Shown here: piece after piece, positions 30,351 through 40,560 of the stretch
How positions within the stretch are numbered: the first letter of the stretch is position 1
Layout: every line of letters starts with the position of its first letter
Translations under genes and position numbers: made by a program
Assembly: GCA_030674185.1 (NCBI GenBank)
Contig: JAPXFY010000026.1
Coordinates: forward strand, 39,328,392-39,392,391
Source: Monoplex corrugatus
Taxonomy: Eukaryota; Mollusca; Gastropoda; Littorinimorpha; Ranellidae
Length of the DNA stretch: 64,000 nt
Reading direction: 5' to 3'
The notes under the pieces: model-generated
The model's database searches: none
Told to the model about the DNA's origin: nothing
What the model saw: only the letters and a program-made list of their open reading frames with translations

Positions 30351-31858
30351 TTATACTAGAGGCAGGAAGTCCTTCTACTCGACAGACCTCTGCAAACATG
30401 TCTGCAAAAGCTTCTGCTTTCTCCTGTGAGCTAGGTAAAGGGTTGTTTTCTAGCTTTACTGGAATTGATGGCAACTTGATCCCATTTTTCATTGTTTTCA
30501 GTTTTTCACAAATCTTTTGCCTATCTTTATGGTCACTTACTTCATATGTACAAAACGATGTCCAGTATTGTTCTTTAGCTTGTTCTATGACTCTGTTACA
30601 GTTTATATTGACACTTTTCATTGCCGTATGATTTTCAGATGACCTATTCACTATATATTGTTTGTATTTTTCTTTCTTTTCGTTGACTGCCTTTTCACAA
30701 TCTTTATTCCACCAGACGTTTTCATGATGTTTTCCTGTTTTTGACGCTTTAAGTTCTGGAATTGAAATTTTTGCAGCCCTTAAGAGTGACTTACAGAGAC
30801 ATGCGTACATATCGTTTAAGGTCATTGTTTCAGATAGATCTGTTCTTGTATTTCGTAGGAAAGCTTTAAAACTAGGCCAATCTGCGTATTTATAGTTAAA
30901 CTTGGGTAAACTATCTTATGGTATTGCATCAAACTCAGTGATATGGTTAAGGGTAAGAAGTATGGGGATGTGATCTGATCCCAACAAATCATCCTGTTTG
31001 CCATGTGGCATTTGGTGCTAGCGATGGTGAGATTAAGGTAAGGTCGATAGCTGTGGGTCTGTGAATTGGTATATCAGGGACACGGGTAACGTGTCCGTTG
31101 TTAAGTATAAATTGGAATCTATAATATTTTCAATCAACCTGTTGCTAGTTATGTTTTTACAATTCTTGTCCCAAAATGGGGCATGTGCATTAAAATCACC
31201 ACCAACTATCCACTTGTCACGTTGGTCATGAAAATGTTTCAACCACGAATCTATCCAATGTTGCTGCAAGTATATCTCCCACCCTCTCTGTCTTCAGCCA
31301 ATCTGCAAGTCCATCCAATATTTTCTCCCTGGGTCTACCTGGTATTCTTTTTCCCTTCGGCTTTCTTGTGTGACCAGATGCTCTAATTCCCCTTTCCTCA
31401 TAACATGTTCTAATTCCCATTCCCCCATATGCAATCCAATAAAAGACAGTTTCATTCTTGGGACTGAAATTTCTTCAATTCACAGAATCGGGACCTCTTG
31501 GTAGATAAGTAGAGGCCAAATTCAGAACTAATGATGATGAACATGTTATAATAATTGCACACGAAGAAATAGATAAGGACGATTTTGGTACTGGCGATGA
31601 TCTTTCACAGTAGTTCAGTCCTTCACGAACATATATAGCTGTTTGTATTCGGCCACCGTCATTGATAGAGTCATATACTGGCGGATAATAAAACCCCGAT
31701 ATTTTAGGTATAATGGTATTGGTGGTATTCAGCGATTGTAGAAGCAAGCCTTGGATGTTTCTAGAAGATAGATAGTTACTCAAATAGGAGATATTTTTAC
31801 CAATGGAACGTGTGTTCCACTGAACAATGTTGATGTCACTGACTACACACTTTTTCAT
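30351..31858 (-). pseudogene. LINE B endonuclease and linker (interrupted)
   Basis: N-terminal part (31858-31475): INIVQWNTRSIGKNISYLSN through STYLPRGPDSVN. After the RTE insertion: WLKHFHDQRDKWIVGGDFNA and FWDKNCKNITSNRLIENIID (31269-31033), then linker with NVWWNKDCEKAVNEKKEKYK (30825-30351). GDFN is kept; the Asp-His loop lies in a frame-broken stretch near 30960. Lines up with LINE A throughout. Confidence 0.85.
31243..31468 (-). mobile_element. RTE C-terminal fragment, rearranged subfamily, copy 1
   Basis: On the minus strand it reads like 34480-34700: an unusual start (AAACTGTCTTTTATTGGATT), HMGEWELV, then RKGELEHLV-type coding and the RTE tail block up to TTGGATAGATTCGTGG, where it is cut without a GAT tail. 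It interrupts the LINE B endonuclease. Confidence 0.85.
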
Positions 31859-32038
31859 GATGAACAGTTGAATAAACTTGGAGTAGTATCCTACATTTAG
31901 ATAATTAGATAATCAATTAATCTAACGTTCAAGTAAAATTTATGAGTAAGCAAACAAGTATATAAGTAAGTAAAACAATACAGTTGAGTACTGAACAGAG
32001 AGGAACTGAATCTGGGCTGAATCTAAAATGACCTGAAT
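31859..32038. other. LINE B spacer between ORF1 and ORF2
   Basis: AT-rich, non-coding, in the same place as the LINE A spacer. Confidence 0.6.
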
Positions 32039-33248
32039 CTAAAATGACCAGGGAGGGAAGAAAAACTGACGGTGAAAGCCGGGTCTTGATTGATGGTGTT
32101 GATGGGTTGATCTCCTCGGTTTTTCCCAGAAAAGCTGATGGATGAGCCTCCCTATATTTCTGGCCAGAACACTCGCCCCTCTGGGGGTGGGATGTAGGTC
32201 GTCCTGGCTGACTTGGGTGTACCGGCTTGTTTGCAGATTATCGTGGCTGATGTAGTTGACATTTGCTGCGTTGAGGAGTCTCTCTTTGGTCAGGGCATTA
32301 AGGAGCTCCCTTTTCACGTTTAGGTGTTTGTTTCGCACAGGAGCGACCTGACTTAACACTACCTTGGCTTTTGGAAATTGGGTGTTAATTGATTTTACAC
32401 AAAAGTCTAGATTGGTAGTCATACATTTGGCTCCTTTGTTTTTAGATCTGTTATACCGACGTGTAAAAGAACGCAGTCAGGTTCAGGTGTCAGCTCTTCT
32501 TTAGATTTTTCAATAGCTCGCTTACAGTCCTCGATGGTACGTATTTTTCTCGTCGCCACCTGGAAACCATAGGACGATTCTAATCTCTGTCCATCCACTT
32601 TATTCAAGACAGAGTCATGAATAATGAGGACACGTGGGATAACACTGGACTGAGATCTGGTATCTGTAGATACAGTAGTTTTGACGTCACGTTTTGGTTT
32701 GGTAAAGACGTCATGTTTTTCGCTTGATGTCAGTTCTCTGTCCAAGATCAACGTTTTCCTGAACTTCTGCTTTGGGCAGTTGAGCTGCGCATTCTGCGTA
32801 TGTTAAAAATTTGTCCATTGGTGATGTGGTGGAAAAGTCACAGTGGACTGCGGAGTCAGTCTGGCACTCTGTGGTGGTGGTAGTTATTGTGCACTTTTTG
32901 ACTTCGCGCAGCTTTTGTAACATTTTGTAGTTTTCTCGCTGGTTTTCTTTCTGATTGAAGCATGTCTGTGAGTCGGCCGATTTGCATGGACATTTGATGT
33001 ATTGTGTTTTTGAGATTGTTTATTTCGCTTACCACCTCTTGACAGCCACATGATGGTACTGACTGTGGTTGTGGAGGTGGAGGCTGACTCGTGGACGACA
33101 AACCTGTCTGGTGGGAGCTATCACTTTTGGAAAGATTGTCATCATCCTGGATGTTGCAAGTGGATGGCGTCTCGGTTTTGGTGGTGGCTATCTTGGTGGT
33201 GGTCGTCGTGGCTTTCTCTTTGGTGAGACAACGTTTCGAGCGTGTCAT
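32039..33248 (-). pseudogene. LINE B ORF1: coiled segment plus SGNH-hydrolase-like domain
   Basis: From MTRSKRCLTKEKATTTTTKI (start 33248) comes a Thr/Lys and Pro-rich N-terminus, then CQEVVSEINNLKNTIHQMSM, a likely coiled coil, then KFLTYAECAAQL. The second frame (32751-32419) has RVLIIHDSVLNKVDGQRLE (Ser block) and DCVLLHVGITDLKTK (block III). The third (32422-32039) has KAKVVLSQVAPVRNKHLN and DDLHPTPRGASVLARNIGRL (Asp-x-x-His block) followed by IHQLFWEKPRR. Two single frame changes separate the pieces. The Ser, Asp and His of an SGNH esterase are all present. The role in LINE particles is unknown; RNA binding by the basic N-terminus is inferred. Confidence 0.8.
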
Positions 33249-33283
33249 TTTCTGCCCAGTTGATTCCTCTCTTAAAATGTTCA

Positions 33284-33304
33284 GTTAGTAAGCCGCCATC
33301 TTGG
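33284..33304 (-). promoter_or_regulatory. YY1-like site at the LINE B 5' end
   Basis: Minus strand CGCCAAGATGGCGGCTTAC contains the AAGATGGCGGC core recognised by YY1 in animals. It lies about 40 bases upstream of the ORF1 start and next to the outer limit of element sequence, the same place YY1 occupies in mammalian L1. Function here is inferred only. Confidence 0.45.
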
Positions 33305-33310
33305 CGTAGG

Positions 33311-33323
33311 AATGGGGTGTGTG

Positions 33324-33361
<38 letters not shown>

Positions 33362-33640
33362 TGTGTGTGTGTGTAGTAATGTAATGTAATGTAATGTATG
33401 TATGTATGTATGTGTGTATGTATGTATGTATGCTTGCATGTATGTATGTATGTATGCATGTATGTGTGTAAGCGCGTGTGCACGCACGCACACGTGTATG
33501 TATGTCTGTATGTGTATATGTATGTATGTCTATCTGTATGTACGCAGGCATGCACGTATTATAAACGTATGTACGTACGTATGTATGTATGTATGTACGT
33601 GTATGTGTAGATATGCATGTACATACGTACGTAACTACGT
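33311..33640. repeat. (TG)n, (TATG)n and TACG variant repeats
   Basis: TG run at about 33316-33375, GTAAT repeats, then TATG/TACG units to 33640. Frames through it are artefacts. Confidence 0.95.
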
Positions 33641-34184
33641 ACGTGTTTATGGAGATTATGTGTTAATACATAACCGACATCAGTGGCCTAAATATTCAAG
33701 AAATTGTCCACAAAAGTCAAGGCAGAGCGGCCTGGAGGGAGATGGTGGTGACAAAGTGTGCAGCGGCCAACACCAAACCCGGTGACCCCAACAGGTGAGA
33801 CAGGTGAGATATATGTTAATATGTATCCATGTATATCCAGTCTGGATACGGTTATAGGGCGAGTCAGAGGGAATTATCCTCAATGTGCCTGTCGACGTCA
33901 GACGTAGGGCTGCTTCAGCAAGAACCTGTCTTGTCTTCCTATCATGCAATGTCTATGACATGAGAAAGTGCTACATCAGTTACAAAGAAGACAGCGTAGA
34001 CGATCACGAGTTTAAAAAATTGCGCCGATACTTGAGTTACACGTATAATAAAGTCTAAGGATTTCAAGTTTAGGGGTTGCTCTGTTCAGAAAATCGTTTT
34101 TTTTCTTTTTTTTTTTCTTTTTTTCTCTTTTCTTTCTTTTTCTTTCTTTTTTAAAAAAATTACAACAAAGGCAACCACAAAATG
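33641..34184. other. No gene recognised
   Basis: A short stretch at 33700-33785 can be read AAWREMVVTKCAAANTKPGD, which hints at a LINE C-terminus but is too short to call. A T-rich run lies at 34098-34150. Confidence 0.5.
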
Positions 34185-34292
34185 ATTAGAAACACACGAA
34201 AAGAGAATGAGATCGCGTATTTAACTGACGGAACAAGACAGGTGTCAATTTTCTGCCGACTGGTCTTTGTCAAATGTCAAACACGCAAAGAC
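34185..34292. repeat. Single arm of foldback family Z
   Basis: GCGTATTTAACTGACG, CAAGACAGGTGTCAATTTTC and GCCGACTGGTCTTTGTC align with the arms of the foldback element at 36806-37182. Only one arm is present. Confidence 0.6.
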
Positions 34293-34479
34293 AACAAAGA
34301 AAAGGTTAGACAAAAACAGTAAGGTTTGATGACTTCCCTGGTATTTTGCTGAGCTAAAGAAAATAAACCTGGTATTATATAAATAAGAATTTGTGAATTA
34401 TTGTAACTGTGTGAAAAAGAAAAACAGAAAGAAAAAAATGACTGACATGAAATTCTTCTGTGATATTTTTTAGTGAATC

Positions 34480-34757
34480 GATCCCAAGAATGAAACTGTC
34501 TTTTATTGGATTGCATATGGGGGAATGGGAATTAGTACATTTTATGAGGAAAGGGGAATTAGAGCATCTGGTCACACAGGAAAGCCAGAGGGAAAAAGAA
34601 TACCAGGTAGACCCAGGGAGAAAATATTGGATGGACTTGCAGATTGGCTGAAGACAGAGAGGGTGGGAGATGTACTTGCAGCGACATTGGATAGATTCGT
34701 GTGGAGGGCCATGATCGCCAATGCCACGCGGCAGATCACATGATGATGATGATGATA
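34480..34757 (+). mobile_element. RTE C-terminal fragment, rearranged subfamily, copy 2, with GAT tail
   Basis: Begins AATGAAACTGTCTTTTATTG, contains HFMRKGELEHLV and GRPREKILDGLADWLK coding blocks, and ends in CACATGATGATGATGATGAT. Shares its odd 5' part with 31243-31468. Confidence 0.88.
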
Positions 34758-35094
34758 TGAGGAAAAATAATGGTCGGTAACATTTTGAACACGAACATAT
34801 TAGATATCAATACACAACTGCACCAGCCACAGAAGTACTAGTTTGACTTCAGGGTACCTTGCATACGGAGAAATACTAAACACAAAAACTATTGCACACT
34901 AACGTTCATTTAGATTACATCGTTGAAAAGTACTGCGCATGGCAATGCGTTAAAATGATGGACACACAAAGAGTTAAAATAAGCTGTGTGCCATTATCCA
35001 CTCGCTTGCCATGAAAGCAATCCTTGCAAACTATCTACTGGCGTTATACCAGTTTGACTCGTCCGTTTGTGTTTATATCCTGTGTGTTCATTCA
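34758..35094. other. No gene recognised
   Basis: AT-rich sequence without repeats or frames of note. Confidence 0.6.
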
Positions 35095-35500
35095 CAAGAC
35101 CACATTTTGTTATATGTTGCAGTTTGGGTTAAGAGTCAACATTCAACACTCATTAAGAAGGTTTGTTGTTGATGACACATCTGAGTGCAGCGTAGCACGA
35201 AACAATATTTTCAGAATCATTGAAAATGTCTGTAATTGGAGGCACATGTGCATAGCACGTGGTGTTTGTAGCCTGCACACAGTTTCATTAGACATTTTGC
35301 CACATGTTGAATTTGGGTTAAGAATCAACGTATGAGAATAACTGAAAATGTTTGTAGTTGGAGGTACATCAGCATACAAAGTGGTGTTTGTAGACTGCAC
35401 ATAGTTTCACAAGACAACATTTTGTATGGTTTCATGAGATACCATTTTCCACAGGCTGAATTGGGGTTACGAATCAACATATGAGAATCATTGAAAATGT
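35095..35500. repeat. Degenerate tandem repeat, about three units
   Basis: GTTTGGGTTAAGAGTCAACA near 35123, AATTTGGGTTAAGAATCAAC near 35310 and GAATTGGGGTTACGAATCAA near 35458 head diverged units that share GTGGTGTTTGTAG and CACATAGTTTCAC blocks. Unit length varies. Confidence 0.6.
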
Positions 35501-35629
35501 TACAGAACTACTGAAAGAGGCACATTTCCTGACAACTTATGTCGAGTTTTAATATGGTTACTTTAGATTAATACGCTTGTACGTAAATTGAGCTTTGATA
35601 TCTTTTGACATATTTTATGAGTTTAGATC

Positions 35630-35992
35630 AGTCGCCGTGGTGTTGTGGTTGGCGAGACAGACTGCTGACTGGAAGGAAATGAGTTCGGATCCCCATCAGT
35701 TCCTTCAAAAATCATTGTGGGATTTTCGGCTCCAACTGGCTCTAATCCAGAGTTAGGAAGACTGGGATAACACAGTCGAGTCTCATCCACTTCACGGATG
35801 CGTTACTGAGGATGTAGCTCAAATCTTCTGACCAACGCCACAGATGTCTGTATCTCTCGGGCCTGGTTGACGCCAGGATATATTATGATAGTAAGGATAG
35901 AATACAGTCCCGGTACGCAGTCTCCGTTCTAGATGGAACTTCATAGCATCATGATTATCATCTTCATCACCATCATCATCATCATTGCACTG
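35630..35992 (+). mobile_element. tRNA-derived SINE
   Basis: A pol III box A-like TGGTGTTGTGGTTGGCGA (about 35638-35655) and box B-like GAGTTCGGATCC (35681-35692) with usual spacing, followed by about 260 bases of body and a CAT/ATC tail at 35948-35990. Too diverged in the acceptor region and with too long a body to be a working tRNA gene. Confidence 0.7.
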
Positions 35993-36218
35993 TACAAACT
36001 GTGCAGTTCTGTGGCCATTATGTGGCATAGACAATGGGACAGAGAAAATGTATGTTTTCAGACATTTGCACACATGCCAACTGGTCAAACCGACCATTTT
36101 ACACTCACTCACTGTCCATTTTGTCATTGGCATGCATGTGGAACAGCAACGATCATCCGCTTCTGTCTCTTCTGGGCCATCCTTTTGTATTTCTTTGTTA
36201 TTTGTTATTTTTGTTTAA

Positions 36219-36425
36219 AGCCCAGCCGACTGCGTAGAGCCATATCTGGGCTATAACTGTTTCAAAACATACACAATATTCAACAGGACAAAAAAAAAGG
36301 AAATGAAAATTAAGTACACACGTCAATACATTCGCCTACATAATTAAGAAGATGCCGTCCAATTTATCGCACAGAGGGTTTAAAAATAACATACCTGAAT
36401 ACAAATTTAAAATGGTGATGGGATT
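36219..36425 (+). repeat. Family X repeat, copy 1 (5' part)
   Basis: AAAGCCCAGCCGACTGCGTA, GAGCCATATCTGGGCTATAA, a poly-A stretch, AAATTAAGTACACACGTCAA and GATGCCGTCCAATTTATCGC match the other X copies. Ends near ACATACCTGAATACAAATTT. Confidence 0.8.
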
Positions 36426-36805
36426 TAAAAAAAACAATTGTAAGCAGAAGCGTTTGCAAGCCGCAGCAAGTACGTGAAATATATATGCGCTGATAGTCCT
36501 TGTGTGAGTGTGCGAGAAAACAAAAACAAACACAAAAGAAAAACAAATAGAAAAAACAAAACACAAAACAAAACAAAACAGGAAAAAAAACGCCCTGCAT
36601 CAGTGTGATTTTTTTGGTTTGTTTCGTGTTCATTCTAAACGTCTTTTCGTTTGCAGCATTTTGCTATTGATACTGAAGATAAAAATAAATAAAAAGAGGA
36701 AGGAACGTAGGGACCAGGGCTTCTCTGTCACTACTACCCAGTACTGTGCTGTAGCCTATCTGTTTCATGACTGGAAATGTGCCACATTGTGTTTGATTGT
36801 CGTTT

Positions 36806-37182
36806 TCCAAAACAAGTGTGACTGCCCGCGTTCAAGCAAACAGGAACCAGAAAAGCACGAAAATAGAACCAGAACGCGTATTTAATACACCAGACGAGAC
36901 AGGTGCAATGTTTGGCCAACTGGGCTTTGTGAAGCGTGAATGTAAGATCACCAACAAACCAACACCAAATACAGAAATGAGGAGAAAAAGACTCAAACCT
37001 CCCTGCTGCTTCGTCCAGTTTCAGTCCTTTTCTCCTAAATTTTGTATCTGGTGTTTGTTTGTTTGTGATCTTACATTCACACTCGACAAAGGCCAGTTGG
37101 CCGAAAATTTGCGCCTGTCTTGTCTGGTTGTATTGAATACGCGTTCTGATTCTTTTTTGTGTGTGTTTTTCGGGATTCCTGT
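36806..37182. mobile_element. Foldback element, family Z
   Basis: Two inverted arms of roughly 160 bases (about 36848-37000 and 37021-37178) around a short centre. Shared words are AGAACGCGTATT, AGACAGG, TTGGCCAACTGG and GTGAATGTAAGATCAC. The outer left end adds CCAAAACAAGTGTGACTGCC. TTGTCGTTT flanks the element at 36797-36805 and 37183-37191 (9-bp duplication). Open frames in both directions arise from the mirror structure. Confidence 0.75.
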
Positions 37183-37191
37183 TTGTCGTTT

Positions 37192-37757
37192 GATAAAAAG
37201 CACTGATTCTGTGATGATTCGTTGACAAGGAACAATAGGTATATCTATTTCACATGGAAGATAATTGTGTGATGTGTATGGATTCAGTTGTGATTTTGAT
37301 TGTGTTTTAACAGAACAAATATACGTACAAACAAATAAAACCCACAAAAAGAACAACAAAACAACCCTCGTGTACCTGACCACCACAGGCCACTGTTCAC
37401 AGTGGTCAACCGCTAAAGTTTGCTTTGAAAAGCAGCTGGTGATTGACTTTAGTGTGTTTTGTGGCCTCAGCATGTGAACGAATCTAGATCAGGAATAGTA
37501 TCATGCGTCACGTAATTAATGAGGAAGATGTGGATATACTCGAGAACACGAGACACAAGACAAAAAAACAAAACAAAAACAAAACAAAAAGTTTGGCCAG
37601 AAATTGTTCTTAGTAAGTTCTTTGATGTCAAGGGAAGGTAGGCACGAAGTCGTGTCTGCGGGGTCTGGGTTAGCCCCCTGTTTCTGAATATACAGAGACT
37701 ACTGTCAGGATCGGTTAATTCTGTTTTGCTTCACCTGAGATGACCAGGTCCGTTATT

Positions 37758-37762
<5 letters not shown>
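37192..37762. other. No gene recognised
   Basis: Mixed AT-rich sequence, A-rich at 37560-37590. No frame or repeat recognised. Confidence 0.6.
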
Positions 37763-37796
<34 letters not shown>

Positions 37797-37798
37797 TG

Positions 37799-37865
<67 letters not shown>

Positions 37866-37935
37866 GTGTGTGTGTGGTGTAGTGTATGTGTGTGATTGTG
37901 TGTGTGGTGAGTGTATGTGTGTGTGTGTGTTTGCT
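37763..37935. repeat. (TG)n microsatellite
   Basis: TG run with a few TTG and GG breaks. The same end sequence (TTTGCTCTTCGCGCGTGCAT) follows the repeat at 43310, where block 2 begins. Confidence 0.95.
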
Positions 37936-38019
37936 CTTCGCGCGTGCATGCGTGTATGCGCGATTATAAAAATAAACTGTTTTACGTTTATTCCTTCATG
38001 GCTTCGTTGTCTCACCAGT

Positions 38020-38245
38020 TCATTCTTCATTATTTCATTCATTCTTATTCATTTTTCATTCAGATGTTCATTCATTCATTCTTCATCCATTCGTTCATTC
38101 ATTCATTTCTCATTAATCCATCCATCCATTCATTCATTCTTCATTCATTTATCCAACCCATTTGTTCATTCACTCATTCATTCATTCCTCATTCACTTAT
38201 TCATTCACTCACTCATTCATTCACTTCAATCCATTTCATTCATAT
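38020..38245. repeat. (ATTC)n-type degenerate tetranucleotide repeat
   Basis: TTCATTCATTCATTC with ATCC, ACTC and TTTC variants; same at 43400-43620. Confidence 0.9.
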
Positions 38246-38524
38246 GCTGATTCATTTATAAACCCATCTAGTCTTAAGTGATACACGCTAAGACAGCCTC
38301 CCACTGAAAAACCCCAAACTGGACTGTTTCAGGTGAACTGCAAATTAAGATTAACCTGCGTGAATACGTAGGTTGTATGAATTTGTAAGCTGAGATAGGT
38401 AGTGCTCGTGGCAGCTGTAGACTGTGCAAGAAGAAGAAGGTGAGATAACTGACGGCTGGGATGCTGTCGGCCTGGAACTTGGGCGTCATGGTCATCCAGC
38501 GAGCCGTCAGTGTCATCTGGCTAC

Positions 38525-38860
38525 ACTAGGTACAGACAGACAGACACACAACACACACACATACGCACAAACAGACACATAGATACAGACAGACACAGAC
38601 AGATAAACACAGACACACATACAGACACACACACACATACACCTCTTTATCTTATTTATTATCTATTTATTTATTTATTATTTATTTTTTATTTTGTTGG
38701 GGTTTTTTTCGTCTAAAAGCAGCATTTGTATAGACATTAAAAGAAATAACGACACACACACACACAGACACATACATACAAATACAGACACACAAACACT
38801 CACGCACACGCACGCATACATAAATACACACAACCCTGAGCAAACTTATGAAACTTGATT
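38525..38860. repeat. CA/CAGA and TTTA simple repeats
   Basis: ACAGACAGACACACAAC-type runs at 38530-38640 and 38750-38830, separated by TTATTTATTTATT at 38650-38695. A related CA run with AGAG follows at 39075-39200. Confidence 0.85.
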
Positions 38861-39220
38861 GTTGTTCTAATGTTCTGACTGCTTTTCTATTGTTCGTTAA
38901 ATTGTTTGATATTACCTTATATGATACAATGCCTCTATGATTTCCTATATTCGTTCACCCCATAGACACCTCTTTATCTTATCTCATCTTATCTTATCTT
39001 ATGTTTTATTTACTTGTCTTTTTTTTTTCGTCTAAAAGCACATATGTAATAGACATTAAAGAAATAACGAATGAACACACACACACACAGCACCACCACA
39101 CACACACACAGACACGCACGCACACACACACACACACACACAGAGAAAGAGAGAGAGAGAGAGAGACGCACGAAGAGAGAGAGAGAGAGAGGAGAGAGAA
39201 TAGAAGACAAATCTGTTCAA

Positions 39221-39835
39221 AGGTTTAATACTCTCTGACAATTCCACAAGCCCTCTATCCAAATCAGCCATCAGTTATCTCTCTTGCTTCTTTAATACTC
39301 TGACAATTCCACAAGCCCTCTATCCAAATCAGCCATCAGTTATCTCTCTTGCTTCTTTAATACTCTGACAATTCCACAAGCCCTCTATCCAAATCAGCCA
39401 TCAGTTATCTCTCTTGCTTCTTTAATACTCTGACAATTCCACAAGCCCTCTATCCAAATCAGCCATCAGTTATCTCTCTTGCTTCTTTAATACTCTGACA
39501 ATTCCACAAGCCCTCTATCCAAATCAGCCATCAGTTATCTCTCTGCTTCTTTAATACTCTGACAATTCCACAAGCCCCTATCCAAATCAGCCATCAGTTA
39601 TCTCTCTTGCTTCTTTAATACTCTGACAATTCCACAAGCCCCCTATCCAAATCAGCCATCAGTTATCTCTCTTGCTTCTTTAATACTCTGACAATTCCAC
39701 AAGCCCTCTATCCAAATCAGCCATCAGTTATCTCTCTTGCTTCTTTAATACTCTGACAATTCCACAAGCCCTCTATCCAAATCAGCCGTCAGTTATCTCT
39801 CTGCTTCTTTAATACTCTCATTCCACAGCTCTATC
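39221..39835. repeat. 65-bp minisatellite, about 9.4 units, allele 1
   Basis: Unit begins TTTAATACTCTGACAATTCC and ends TTATCTCTCTTGCTTC. ATTCCACAAG recurs at 39241, 39306 and so on every 65 bases. Units are almost identical internally; the last is eroded. Confidence 0.95.
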
Positions 39836-39984
39836 ATGCAGCCACATTATCTCTCCTTCTTCGCTCTTACACTCTACAGCTCAGCTCTACCTCGCTTACA
39901 AATTCATACAAACCTGCGTACTCAGCGCAGGGAGCGGATTTTTTTTTGCGTGTCTGGCCTTTCTTTATATCGTCGTATTCCATT

Positions 39985-40560
39985 TTTGGACAGCCTCCAC
40001 TTTTCTCCTCAGTTTGACCGATAAATCGAACTGAACGTCTAGTCCTTCGGAAGGGGACGAAAAACGAGTCGGACTCGTGTGCCTTCTGGCTGCGCACGCT
40101 TAAGATCCCATGGTAGTTGAAAATCGTAAAGAGCAGGGCATGACCTGGCTGCCTTGGTAAGATAAAAAATATTGGCGAGATAGGTTGATTTCCCAGGTCC
40201 CACCCCTTGAAGACCAATTAGTCTTCTTGCCTTTCTGAAGTCTTGATAAAAAAAAAAGTGAATATGTGTGCGAATTTGAAGCGAAGAAGAGGGGATGGAC
40301 GCCGTCCTTGTGGTGCTGGCCCCAGGAAAAGTTGAGGTCTCTGCCACCTCACTCCCCTATGACCCCAGAATTATGGAACTATCTAGGTAGGACCTCAGGA
40401 CCTGGCCAGCTCGGGGGTTTATGTGCAGGCTTTAGGCTTGTGCTGTGATCGTTCTGGATCTTCTCCATCACATGGCACCTGTGACGTTAGTGACATGTGG
40501 AATTCATTCCGAGCGCTGAGACGTCATGTTGAGAAGTTGAAACTGAAACTGAAACTTTTG
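39985..40560 (-). mobile_element. Family Y, copy 2
   Basis: Reverse-complement match to 13675-14236, ending on the + strand in TTGAAACTGAAACTGAAAC. Blocks GGTAGGACCTCAGGACCTGG and CACATGGCACCTGTGACGTT are conserved. Confidence 0.85.

Larger units (their letters stand above)
30341..33310 (-). mobile_element. LINE B, 5' half
   Basis: Minus strand order: 5' leader from about 33310, ORF1 (33248-32039), spacer, endonuclease (31858-30351) up to the RTE-B target duplication. An RTE fragment at 31243-31468 is inserted in the endonuclease. Because ORF1 and a leader with an AAGATGGCGGC word are present, this copy was probably full length. Confidence 0.9.

Noticed and set aside
33700..33790. AAWREMVVTKCAAANTKPGD-like peptide, maybe a LINE C-terminus
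   Set aside because: Too short and isolated, with no adjoining element sequence or tail.
35630..35710. Possible tRNA gene
   Set aside because: Box A and B are present, but no acceptor stem pairing was found and a long SINE body and tail follow.
35948..35990. Idea that the SINE at 35630 is moved by the RTE because both have GAT-type tails
   Set aside because: In its own orientation the SINE ends in (ATC)n while RTE copies end in (GAT)n/(TGA)n; the strands do not match.
36734..37228. Overlapping 140-165 residue frames on both strands
   Set aside because: They mirror each other because the segment is a foldback repeat; no domain seen.
39221..39835. Regular 65-bp repeat array, considered as a CRISPR array
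   Set aside because: No repeat-spacer structure; the whole 65-bp unit repeats, and the DNA is eukaryotic.
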